A stretch of DNA of 64,000 nucleotides, taken from NCBI RefSeq assembly GCF_013342145.1, contig NZ_JABUQZ010000001.1, positions 310,001 through 374,000 of the forward strand, given 5' to 3'. Made by a program: the position numbers and the translations under genes. The stretch comes from Haloterrigena gelatinilytica (GTDB taxonomy: Archaea; Halobacteriota; Halobacteria; Halobacteriales; Natrialbaceae). The stretch's first letter is position 1. The number at the start of each line of letters is the position of its first letter. Below, piece after piece: positions 51,934 to 59,537 of the stretch. The notes beneath the pieces are model-generated. The model made no database searches and had not been told where the DNA came from. It worked only from the letters and a program-made list of their open reading frames with translations.

Positions 51934-52359
51934 TCAGTCGGTCAGCGACTGGTCCGGCGGTCGCGCGTCCACGACCTCGAGGGGCTGGCGCCGACCGCGG
52001 CGATCGAAGGCGCCGAACGACCGGTCGTCGAGCTCCCAGGGCGGAACGGCGACGAAGATCACTTCGGCAAGGTCGTCCCGTCTGGTCACCTCGAGCTCCC
52101 GAAGCGGGTGCGAGACGAACTGCCCCTGCGTCTGGCGGGCCGGGGTCGTGAGATCGACGCCGAAGACGGCGTTGAGGGCGTTGTCGGGGTCGGGAAGGAA
52201 GAAGTCCGTAAAGACCGGCGTCTCGGGCGACAACTCGGTCGTCGTGCCCTCGAGTTCGCCGGCGGGCGTCACCGAGACGCCGGTCGTCACGCGGTCCGGA
52301 TCGGCGTCGCTGGCGAGATCGAGGAGCACGTCGACGAGGGCTCGCGTGATGTAGACCAC
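51934..52359 (-). CDS. Conserved haloarchaeal hypothetical protein
   Basis: A 141-residue soluble protein. Notable segments are VYITRALVDVLLDLAS, TPVFTDFFLPDPDNALNAVFGVDLTTP and EVIFVAVPPWELDDRSFGAFDR. The regular beta/alpha pattern and strong codon bias mark it as a real gene, and similar proteins are remembered from other haloarchaea, but I cannot name a family or function. It begins at ATG 52359 (MVYITRALV). Confidence 0.7.
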   Translation of the reverse strand: MVYITRALVDVLLDLASDADPDRVTTGVSVTPAGELEGTTTELSPETPVFTDFFLPDPDNALNAVFGVDLTTPARQTQGQFVSHPLRELEVTRRDDLAEVIFVAVPPWELDDRSFGAFDRRGRRQPLEVVDARPPDQSLTD

Positions 52360-52521
52360 TACTCTCGATAAGTACCGATCGTAGTTAGTTGTACCCCCAC
52401 GGACGTCACCGAAACCGATGCCGAAACAGGATACGAGCGATTCGACGGTGCTGGAACGCGATGCGAGCGCTTCGATCGTATCGATACCGCCTTCGGCGGC
52501 GGTAGTAACTGGTATTCGTCG

Positions 52522-53205
52522 TTAGATCGGCAGCAACTGCCACGCCATCCCCGCGTACACCTGCGGCGCGCGCCGCCGGGCGTTCTCGAGGGCGTCCGCG
52601 AGCGCCGCCGGCGCGTCGGTCGCGATCCCCGGGCCGTGCCCGACGAGGATCCGTTCGGGCGAGAAGCCGCCCAGTTCCTCGCGGGGCGGGACGGGCCGGC
52701 GCATCGGGTGGACGCCGAGCCGTTCGCTTCCGGCGCGGAAGTACGCGGCCGTGCCGACCGACTCGGGAACGACGAGCGTTCCGTCCTCGGGATCGTAGAG
52801 GGCGACCTCCTTCCAGAAGCGATTGTCGACGATCGTGTGGGCCTCGATTCCCGTGTCGGAGAGTTCGTCCGAAAAGCGGGCGACCGGCGCGTCGAGGTCC
52901 TCGGTGACGCCCTCGAAGATCCGCGGGAGATAGACCGGCACGTTGTGCCGGTCGGCGATCGCTTCGGCGTCCCGCGTGTGGCGATCGAGCAGCACGACGA
53001 CCCCCCGTACGTCGCCGAACTCGGCGACCAGTTCGTCGAGCCCCGCGGCGTCGACGGGATCGACGAGCCAGACGTCCCCGTCTACCTCGAGGGCGTGGCT
53101 CGCCCGTTGCATCTCCTCGTCGGGATGGGCGATCCAGCCGACGCCGCCGTCGAAACGGTCGATCTCTCGGAACTCGGTCGCGCTCTCGTCGACGCGGAAC
53201 GGCAT
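52522..53205 (-). CDS. Metallo-beta-lactamase-fold-like hypothetical protein
   Basis: A 227-residue soluble protein with the order of beta-strands of an MBL-type domain: WLVDPVDAAGLDELVAEFG, then GVVVLLDRHTRDAEAIADRHNVPVYLPR and, near the end, SPERILVGHGPGI. The usual HxHxDH metal site is reduced to DRHTRDAEA, so zinc hydrolase activity is doubtful. It may be an inactive or divergent MBL protein. ATG 53205 chosen over 53238. Confidence 0.7.
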   Translation of the reverse strand: MPFRVDESATEFREIDRFDGGVGWIAHPDEEMQRASHALEVDGDVWLVDPVDAAGLDELVAEFGDVRGVVVLLDRHTRDAEAIADRHNVPVYLPRIFEGVTEDLDAPVARFSDELSDTGIEAHTIVDNRFWKEVALYDPEDGTLVVPESVGTAAYFRAGSERLGVHPMRRPVPPREELGGFSPERILVGHGPGIATDAPAALADALENARRRAPQVYAGMAWQLLPI

Positions 53206-53392
53206 ACCGACGACTACGACGGCGGCGCGTAAAAGCATGTCAGGGCGTCGGATTCACGCCCGGCCCCAGAACGCGAAGCGTTTTGGTGTGCGAACGAGAG
53301 CTTCGCTTTCGTTAACGGCGTAAACGACGGGGACTCTCTCCCTGATTCAGGTAGGCAATGACACTATGTCGCCGCCCCGCGTACGTCCGGCC

Positions 53393-54076
53393 ATGCTCAC
53401 CGGGCTGTCCTGGCTCGCACTCGAGGCCAAATACCTCGAGCCGGCGCGGTCGTTCTACGAGGAGACGCTGGAGTTGGCCTGCACCGCGGCGCGCGAGGAC
53501 GAACTCGTCTTCGCCGCCGGCGAGACGGACCTCGTGGTTCGCCGGCCCGAAACCGTCCCGCGGGGCGGGCTCCACACTCACTACGCGTTCTCGATCCCCG
53601 ACGACGAGTACGACGACTGGTGGGACCGCCTGAGCGCCGAGTACGACCTCGAGGAGGCCCGGTTCGGCCCCGCGAAGTCGCTGTACCTGTACGACCCCGA
53701 CGGCAACTGCGTCGAACTCGGTCAGCAGGGCGTGAAGGGCCCCGGAATCGACGGGATCTTCGAGGTCGTCCTCGAAGTCGAGGACCTCGAGCGCGCGGAG
53801 TCGTTCTACGCCGCGCTGGGATTCGAGACGGTCGACGGCGGCGACGAACGAAAGCGGATCCGGATGAACGGCCCGATGGCGCTGGAGCTCTGGGAGCCCC
53901 ACCTCGGCATCGCCGACGCCCGCGGCGGCGTCCACGTCGATCTGGGGTTCGAGAGCACCGAACCGACCGCGGAACTCGAGGCGGTCAGCGATCGCGTCCG
54001 GCGCGTCGACCGCGTCGACGACGAGGAGGTCGTCGTCCGGGATCCGGACGGCCATTTCCTGACGTTCACGAAGTGA
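53393..54076 (+). CDS. Two-domain VOC (glyoxalase-like) protein
   Basis: A 227-residue protein with two VOC/glyoxalase I-type modules. The first (1-115) begins GLSWLALEAKYLEPARSFYEETLELA and ends SLYLYDPDGNCVELG. The second (about 120-227) has EVVLEVEDLERAESFYAALGFETV and VVVRDPDGHFLTFTK. Such repeats build ring-cleavage dioxygenases, glyoxalases or antibiotic-resistance proteins; the substrate is unknown. ATG 53393 preferred; ATG 53366 adds nine residues. Confidence 0.85.
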   Translation: MLTGLSWLALEAKYLEPARSFYEETLELACTAAREDELVFAAGETDLVVRRPETVPRGGLHTHYAFSIPDDEYDDWWDRLSAEYDLEEARFGPAKSLYLYDPDGNCVELGQQGVKGPGIDGIFEVVLEVEDLERAESFYAALGFETVDGGDERKRIRMNGPMALELWEPHLGIADARGGVHVDLGFESTEPTAELEAVSDRVRRVDRVDDEEVVVRDPDGHFLTFTK

Positions 54077-54151
54077 GGAACGCGAGTCTCTCGGAGACGG
54101 GTCGGCCATTGACTGGTCAGCGAGCCGCGGTGGAGGCGGTAGCGACGACCG

Positions 54152-55738
54152 CTACGGTCGACTGTCCGGCGGTTCTTCGCTGTCGGCTCGAGGCGGGCGA
54201 GTCCGTGCCGACTCCCGGGCCTCGGTGCGCGGCAGCGTGAAGTAGAACGTCGCGCCCTCGTCGGGTTCGGAGTCGACCCAGATCTTCCCGCCGTGGCGCT
54301 CGACGATCCGCTGGCACAGCGCCAGTCCGATGCCCGAGTCCGATCCCTCCTCGGACGTGTGGGCGGTTTCGAAGACGTCGAAGATCCGCTCGGACTGCTC
54401 GGAATCGATCCCGATTCCCTGATCGGCGATCGCGAACCGCCACTCGTCGCCGGTTCGTTCGACGCCCACGTGCACCTGTGGCGGCTCGTCCCCGCTGTAC
54501 TTGAGCGCGTTCGAGAGGAGATTGCGGAACACCTGCGCGAGCTGGTCGCCGTCCGCGGTCACCGTCGGGAGTTCGTCGACGGTGATCGTCGCGTCAGTTT
54601 CCTCGATCCGCGGCTCGAGGTCCGTGAGCACGTCGTCGAGAACCGCCGCGGCGTCCGTCGGCTCCAGGGGGTCCCCGCGGGTGGTGACCCGGGAGTACTC
54701 GAGGAGGTTCTCGATCATCGCCCGCATCCGGTCGGCGCCGTCGACCGCGAAGTCGATGAACTCCTCGGCCTCCTCGTCGAGGTCCGCCCGGTAGCGGTCC
54801 TCGAGCAACTGGAGGTAGCTCGAGACCATCCGCAGGGGTTCCTGCAGGTCGTGGGAGACGGCGTAGGCGAACTGCTCTAAGCGCTCGTTCGACGCCTCGA
54901 GCTGGTCGACGCTTTCGGCCAGCTCCTGTTGGGTCCGTCTGAGTTCCGTCACGTCGGTGTAGAGCGCGAACGCCCGCTCGCCCTCCTTCCCGACCTCGTA
55001 GGGGATCACGCGGAGCTTGTAGTGACCGCGGCCGTCGGGGCGGTCGACGGTGACCTCGTCCCGGTAGATCTCGTTTTCCGCAACGTGGGTCGCGACCGCC
55101 GCTTCCGTCTCCGTCTCCCGGAGCGGAACGACCTCGAACAGGTTCTTGCCCTGAGCGTCCGCGCTCGTGTGGTCGACGAGGTCCTCGAAGACGGCGTTGG
55201 CGCGATCGATCGTCGGCTCGCCGTCCGCGTACTGGATATCCGCGGCCGCGGACGGCGCGTTCTGGAACAGCGACTCGAACCGCCGCTTCTCGGTTCGGAT
55301 CTCGTCCTCGATCGCCTCGAGATCGGCGATAGAGCGTTTCCGGCGGGCGGTTTCGAAGCCGACGATGACGCCCGCTATCCCCCCGACGAGCGCCACGAAG
55401 ATCGCCTGGAACAGGATCACGTCGAACTCGATCGTCGCCTCCGGTACCAGGTACTGATGCGACGCGTATCCCCCGGACGACAGCCCCGCGAGCACGTACC
55501 CGGCGACCGTATAGCGACCGATGATACCGACCCCGTTCGGCGCGTCGACGTTCGCGAGCGCGTAGTAGCCGATGCAGCCGAAGGTGAGCGAGAGCACGAC
55601 CAGCGACCACTGCCCGACTATCGACAACAGCAACTGCGTTTCGTGAATCCGCACGTGATAGACGGAGACGGCCAGCGAGAAGAGAAAAACCGTCGCGACG
55701 ATCGCAGCTCCGAGCCAGCTCGGAAAACGCCAGTCCAT
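54152..55738 (-). CDS. Membrane-bound PAS histidine kinase
   Basis: A 528-residue sensor kinase. Four or five transmembrane helices (about 8-30, 37-58, 70-90, 105-127) are followed by a linker, a PAS domain (about 155-265), HisKA with the phospho-acceptor His in AYAVSHDLQEPLRMVSSY (about 295), and HATPase_c: N-box NALKYSGDEPP, G1 ADQGIGI and G2 GSDSGIGLALC. It should autophosphorylate and pass phosphate to a response regulator; none is adjacent, which is common in haloarchaea. The membrane sensor part resembles 4-5TM domains of haloarchaeal kinases. Confidence 0.93.
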   Translation of the reverse strand: MDWRFPSWLGAAIVATVFLFSLAVSVYHVRIHETQLLLSIVGQWSLVVLSLTFGCIGYYALANVDAPNGVGIIGRYTVAGYVLAGLSSGGYASHQYLVPEATIEFDVILFQAIFVALVGGIAGVIVGFETARRKRSIADLEAIEDEIRTEKRRFESLFQNAPSAAADIQYADGEPTIDRANAVFEDLVDHTSADAQGKNLFEVVPLRETETEAAVATHVAENEIYRDEVTVDRPDGRGHYKLRVIPYEVGKEGERAFALYTDVTELRRTQQELAESVDQLEASNERLEQFAYAVSHDLQEPLRMVSSYLQLLEDRYRADLDEEAEEFIDFAVDGADRMRAMIENLLEYSRVTTRGDPLEPTDAAAVLDDVLTDLEPRIEETDATITVDELPTVTADGDQLAQVFRNLLSNALKYSGDEPPQVHVGVERTGDEWRFAIADQGIGIDSEQSERIFDVFETAHTSEEGSDSGIGLALCQRIVERHGGKIWVDSEPDEGATFYFTLPRTEARESARTRPPRADSEEPPDSRP

Positions 55739-55967
55739 ACGATTGTTTGCTACTTGTATCAGTTATAGATTGGGTCGAAAGCACCGTAGAGACTGTTTAA
55801 CTCGCTGCCATGCACCGAGCGGGCGTCGAATCGTTGAACGGTCTCCGACGACCGGGGACCCCTGTGATGAGCACGCCCCTAGAGCCGGTTGCCGCCGGCC
55901 CGATACGCCCGCAGACTGCAAGCCCGCTATTTATCGAACCGAGCGCTGTCCCAACAAACGGATCGCC

Positions 55968-56465
55968 ATGAGCATCGACTCAACCGAAGACCTCTTCGTA
56001 TCCGGCCTCAAGCACGCGTATTACACCGAACAGCAACTCGTCGACGCCCTCGACGAACTCGAGCAGACCTCCTCGAGCGAGGAACTCAAGAGCGGGTTCG
56101 CCGAGCACCGCGAGGAAACGAAGACGCACGTCGATCGCATCGAGCAGGTGTTCGACCAGCTCGACGCCGACGCCGAAGCCGAGGAAGACCCCGTCGTCGA
56201 GGGGATGATCCAGGCCCACGAGGAGTTCATGGATCAGGATCCGAGCGAGCAGGCCATCGACCGATTCAACATCGCCGCCGGCCAGAAGTCCGAACACTAC
56301 GAGATCGCCACCTACGGCAACCTCATCCCGATGGCCGACCAGCTCGGGATGGACGACGCCGCCGACCTGCTCGAGGAAACCCTCCGCGAGGAGCAAGACG
56401 AGCTCGACACCCTCTCCGAGAAGGGCGAGCAGTTCGACTACGGCGAACTCGAAGCGTCGAACTGA
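55968..56465 (+). CDS. DUF892/YciE-family ferritin-like protein
   Basis: A 165-residue helical protein. It begins MSIDSTEDLFVSGLKHAYYTEQQLVDAL and has FAEHREETKTHVDRIEQVF and AAGQKSEHYEIATYGNLIPMADQLG, the YciE/YciF-type ferritin-like pattern with Glu and His at metal-ligand spacing. Its role is unknown, with stress response suggested for bacterial relatives. ATG 55968 is the family start. It is divergent from the histidine kinase gene. Confidence 0.9.
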   Translation: MSIDSTEDLFVSGLKHAYYTEQQLVDALDELEQTSSSEELKSGFAEHREETKTHVDRIEQVFDQLDADAEAEEDPVVEGMIQAHEEFMDQDPSEQAIDRFNIAAGQKSEHYEIATYGNLIPMADQLGMDDAADLLEETLREEQDELDTLSEKGEQFDYGELEASN

Positions 56466-56516
56466 CGGCGTCGACCCGCGCGACCCTCGCTTTTTCTCGA
56501 TCGCGAGACGACGAGA

Positions 56517-56807
56517 CTACAGTCGATCCGTGTTCACGTCGACGCCCGGCGGCGTCACCAGTAGGAACCCGCGGAAGTGAACGAGGTTTCCGCCCGACTC
56601 CCTGATGTCGCGAGCGAAGCCGGCGGCCAGTTCGTTGACGTCGCCCTCGACGTTGAGGACGAGCACGTTCCCCTTCGAGATCGCCTCGAGCCACTCCTCG
56701 GCGGGCGTCTCCCCGTCGAGGACCCCGAGGACGATACTGCCCTCGATCTCGAGTTCCTCATCGATGTGTTCCTCGACGGTCCGGAGGTCGAGGTCGAAAT
56801 CGCTCAT
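56517..56807 (-). CDS. DUF5779-family small protein
   Basis: A 96-residue protein. It opens MSDFDLDLRTVEEHIDEELE and continues with SIVLGVLDGETPAEEW and NLVHFRGFLLVTPPGVDVNTDRL. This fits a conserved haloarchaeal family remembered as DUF5779, with unknown function. The pattern VLVLNVEGDVNELAAGFARD suggests a small alpha/beta fold. ATG 56807 chosen; the frame upstream to 56891 runs into the GC-rich hairpin region. Confidence 0.8.
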   Translation of the reverse strand: MSDFDLDLRTVEEHIDEELEIEGSIVLGVLDGETPAEEWLEAISKGNVLVLNVEGDVNELAAGFARDIRESGGNLVHFRGFLLVTPPGVDVNTDRL

Positions 56808-56847
56808 AGGGGGTGCGTCGAACCGGGACGAGAAAAACGTTCGCCTC

Positions 56848-56957
56848 CGAACTTTTGCTCTGCGGGCGCGCCTTCGGCGCGCCCTCGGCAAAACTTCGAT
56901 GAAAAGCCTGCGTCACCCCCTCAGCCGCGCCTGCGGCGCGGCCTCGAGGGTTCCTCG
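56848..56957. repeat. Second cluster of three-base-loop hairpins
   Basis: 56864-56884 is a perfect 9-bp hairpin with loop TTC. It lies inside a larger inverted repeat whose outer arms at 56848-56858 and 56888-56898 match at 10 of 11 positions. 56924-56942 is a perfect 8-bp hairpin with loop TGC. 56945-56957 is a 5-bp hairpin with loop GTT. The design matches the cluster at 5489-5640. It lies between the DUF5779 gene start and the stop of the ferritin-like gene on the same strand. Confidence 0.7.
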
Positions 56958-57020
56958 GCCCGCTCACTCACTCCGTTCGCTCGCGGCTGCAGTCGCGTGC
57001 CCGACTCGAGTTCGAGACGC

Positions 57021-57476
57021 TCAGTCCATCGGAAACTCCTTCTGGAACCCGCGGAACTCCGTGCGGTGGGCCTCCTCGTCGGTGAGGATCGTCACCGCCA
57101 CGTCCTCCGTGACCGGGTCGTTCGCGTCGTCGGCGGCCTCGATCAGCGATCGGTAGGTCTCGATCGCATCGTTTTCGGCCTCGAGGACGCCCTCGATGAC
57201 CGACTGGACGTCGGTGGTGTCCTCGGGCGGCTGGAGGCTGTGCTGTTTGGCCTGGAACTGCTCGGAGCCGGGCGGGGACTCGTCGAGTTGCTTCAGGCGC
57301 TCGCCGAGCATCCGCGCGTGATCGAGTTCCTCCTGGATGTCCTCCTCCAAGCTCTCCTTGACCTCCTCGGCGTGGATGCCATCGAGGACGATCGCGTTCG
57401 AGAGGTAGTTCATCACGGTCTCGAGTTCGTCGTTGTAGGCCTCCGTCAGGAGGTCCGTAATCTCGTCGGTCGTCAT
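57021..57476 (-). CDS. Ferritin-like domain protein
   Basis: A 151-residue four-helix-bundle protein of the ferritin/rubrerythrin superfamily. The first ExxH-type site is EEDIQEELDHARMLGERL and the second TILTDEEAHRTEF; a Glu in EAENDAIETY completes a likely di-iron centre. The start MTTDEITDLLTEAYNDELETVMNYLSN is usual for this group. It may store or oxidise iron or detoxify peroxide; the exact role is unknown. ATG 57476 chosen. Confidence 0.88.
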   Translation of the reverse strand: MTTDEITDLLTEAYNDELETVMNYLSNAIVLDGIHAEEVKESLEEDIQEELDHARMLGERLKQLDESPPGSEQFQAKQHSLQPPEDTTDVQSVIEGVLEAENDAIETYRSLIEAADDANDPVTEDVAVTILTDEEAHRTEFRGFQKEFPMD

Positions 57477-57644
57477 GCCGACCGACCTACCACAGCGAGC
57501 GGTAAAACCCTGCACCGCGCGCCTGCATGACGCGTTTATGGACGCCCGGCCGTTCGTCACCGATCCGCAGGGCGCGGCTACGTTCGCCCGCACGATGCCG
57601 CGCTGAGGGCGGGCGTTTAGAGATATATAGACGAATGGGCGCTA

Positions 57645-57860
57645 ATGAACCGATATAATCGAAATGTTCGTCTCGGTTCGAATCAGGAGGGCGAATTCTA
57701 CCCGACTGTCAACCGGCGAGCGCGCGCCAGCGAGTTTCGGTCGTCGTCAGTTCGCGATCGGGGTCGATTCGAGTCGATCGCGGTCTCGTTCGCTCTCGAT
57801 CGAAGTATGATAATAGGAGGTAATAGGATGGGAAAGGCCGTTGGTGTCGTGCGGTTTTAG
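57645..57860 (+). CDS. Possible small ORF with its own promoter
   Basis: ATG 57645 opens a 71-residue frame with no recognised motif, rich in Arg and Ser, so weak as a protein. In its favour, TTTAGAGATATATAG (about 57617-57631) lies at the right distance for a TATA box of a leaderless transcript. A second ATG at 57828 (MGKAVGVVRF) follows a strong Shine-Dalgarno-like sequence. Confidence 0.25.
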   Translation: MNRYNRNVRLGSNQEGEFYPTVNRRARASEFRSSSVRDRGRFESIAVSFALDRSMIIGGNRMGKAVGVVRF

Positions 57861-57920
57861 ACCTCCATCGGATGTTGTGGGTTGTGATGACTTGGCACTC
57901 GAGAGTCGAGACAGCGGTAT

Positions 57921-57930
57921 CTTTATATAC
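57921..57930 (+). promoter_or_regulatory. TATA box of leuA
   Basis: CTTTATATAC is a good haloarchaeal TATA element. Its centre lies about 31 bases before the ATG at 57957, so transcription should start at or a few bases before that ATG, giving a leaderless mRNA. Confidence 0.65.
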
Positions 57931-57956
57931 CTCGTCGCCCGTCGAATTCAGATACA

Positions 57957-59190
57957 ATGTCTTCACAAGACGATTCGTCCTCTGACACCAGTCAGGGGGG
58001 TCGAGTTCTTCCAGGGCACGTTAGATTCCACTGACGAAATAGAGTCAGCACGTGTCTTCGATACGACCCTCCGGGACGGCGAGCAGTCGCCCGGAACTTC
58101 GTTCTCCTACGACGACAAACGGCAGATCGCGTCCATCCTGGACGACATGGGAACCCACGTCATCGAGGCGGGCTTCCCGGTCAACTCGGACGCGGAATTC
58201 GAAGCCGTTCGCGATATCGCGTCGTCGACGCAAACGACGACCTGCGGGCTAGCCCGCGTCGTCGATGCGGACATCGAGGCCGCACTCGATTCGGGTGTCG
58301 AGATGGTGCACACGTTCGTCAGCACCAGCGACGTCCAGATCGAGGACTCGATGCACGCGACGCGAGACGAAGTCGTCGAACGCGCAGTCGAATCGGTCGA
58401 GCGCGTCACTGAGACGGGAACCACCTGCATGTTCTCGCCGATGGACGCGACGCGAACTGACGAGCAGTTCCTGATCGAGATCATCGAGGCCGTCAGCGAG
58501 GCCGGCGTCGACTGGATCAACATTCCGGACACCTGCGGCGTCGCCACGCCGACGCGGTTCCGGGCCATGATCGAGAAGGTCTGTGCCCACACCGACGCGC
58601 GGATCGACGTCCACACCCACGACGACTTCGGGCTGGCCACCGCCAACGCCCTGGCCGGCATCGAAGCGGGGGCCGATCAGGCGCAGGTCTCGGTCAACTC
58701 CATCGGCGAGCGCGCGGGCAACGCCGCCTACGAGGAGTTCGTGATGGCCGTCGAGTCGCTCTACCAGACCGACACGGGGATCGACACGACGCGCATCACC
58801 GAGCTCTCGAACGTCGTCGAGGAGAAAAGCGGGATGGCGACGCCGGGCAACAAGCCCGTCGTCGGCGACAACGCCTTCTCCCACGAGAGCGGCATCCACG
58901 CCGCCGGCGTCATCGAGAACTCCGACACCTTCGAGCCCGGCGTGATGACCCCGGAGATGGTCGGCGCCGAACGCCGCCTGATCCTGGGCAAGCACACCGG
59001 CACCCACTCGGTGCGGGAACGTCTGGACGAGCTGGGCTTCGAACCCACCGACGACCAGGTCCGGGCGGTCACCCGCCGGGTCAAGGACTTCGGGGCCGAG
59101 AAGCGCCGCGTCACCGTCGACGACTTGGAGCGCTTCGCCGAAGAGGCTGGCATCGAACGCCAGTCCGAAGAGGAGGAGGTGCGCGTCTAA
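57957..59190 (+). CDS. leuA: 2-isopropylmalate/citramalate synthase, apparent frameshift near the start
   Basis: The enzyme frame runs GVEFFQGTLDSTDEIESARV, then FDTTLRDGEQSPGTSFSYDDK (the HMGL-like metal/catalytic motif), DVHTHDDFGLATANALAG and GNAAYEEFV, ending at TAA 59190. It condenses acetyl-CoA with 2-oxoisovalerate (leucine pathway) or pyruvate (isoleucine pathway). About 400 residues, without the regulatory C-terminal domain of longer LeuA. The promoter-spaced ATG at 57957 reads MSSQDDSSSDTSQGG and is in another frame; removal of one G from the G6 run at 57995-58000 would join the two exactly. No good in-frame start exists downstream of the TATA box. Listed as one gene with a frameshift. 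Confidence 0.88.
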
Positions 59191-59320
59191 GGGATGTCCT
59201 CCCCGTTTGCCACCGTTCGCGAGCCCCTGCTGTCGCGCTCGAGCGGGCCGACCAGCAATACTTGCAACGGCTTGAAAACTCGCAAGGGTTATGTCACTCG
59301 AGGGTCCTACGAGAACGATA

Positions 59321-59416
59321 ATGACGGTCCGCGCTTCACTGTCGGCTCGCAGTCCGGTCGACACCAGCGCGCTCGCTCCGATTCGTATTGTAGGGGCGCC
59401 TACGCCCCGCATCTAG
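59321..59416 (+). CDS. Possible leader peptide upstream of ilvB
   Basis: ATG 59321 opens a 31-codon frame ending TAG at 59414-59416. The C-terminal half reads LAPIRIVGAPTPRI, and about nine of the 31 residues are Leu, Ile or Val. Its last codons lie in two mutually exclusive hairpins. Position between leuA and ilvB suggests a translation-coupled attenuator for branched-chain amino acids. This is inference; such leaders are not well established in haloarchaea. Confidence 0.4.
   Translation: MTVRASLSARSPVDTSALAPIRIVGAPTPRI
59390..59408 (+). promoter_or_regulatory. Two mutually exclusive stem-loops in the ilvB leader
   Basis: Stem A pairs GTAGG (59390-59394) with CCTAC (59399-59403). Stem B pairs GGGGCG (59393-59398) with CGCCCC (59403-59408). 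They share bases and cannot form together, as in attenuators. A ribosome paused in the leader ORF would favour one of them. Confidence 0.4.
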
Positions 59417-59525
59417 TACCTCGTAGCTTCGGACCCGAATTCGTCGCACCGTTCTCACAGCGACAGCAAATCCAGCAGATGACAGCATACCCGACATCCA
59501 CAGCGATCGACAGCCGCCACGCGGC

Positions 59526-59532
59526 GGGAGGT
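59526..59532 (+). promoter_or_regulatory. Strong Shine-Dalgarno of ilvB
   Basis: GGGAGGT lies 5 bases before the ATG at 59538. Most genes here have none, so it indicates that ilvB is translated from a transcript with a real 5' leader or from a polycistronic mRNA. Confidence 0.65.
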
Positions 59533-59537
59533 AATCG

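Larger units (their letters stand above)
57477..57956. other. Gap between the ferritin-like gene and leuA
   Basis: This stretch between divergent genes holds the promoters of both sides and one doubtful short ORF (57645-57860). A Shine-Dalgarno-like TAGGAGGTAATAGG at about 57814-57827 precedes an in-frame ATG of that ORF; it is unexplained. Confidence 0.4.

Noticed and set aside
57957-58034. 25-residue leader peptide controlling leuA
   Set aside because: The short ORF from ATG 57957 has no enrichment of branched-chain codons. A one-base frameshift at the G6 run explains the arrangement more simply.
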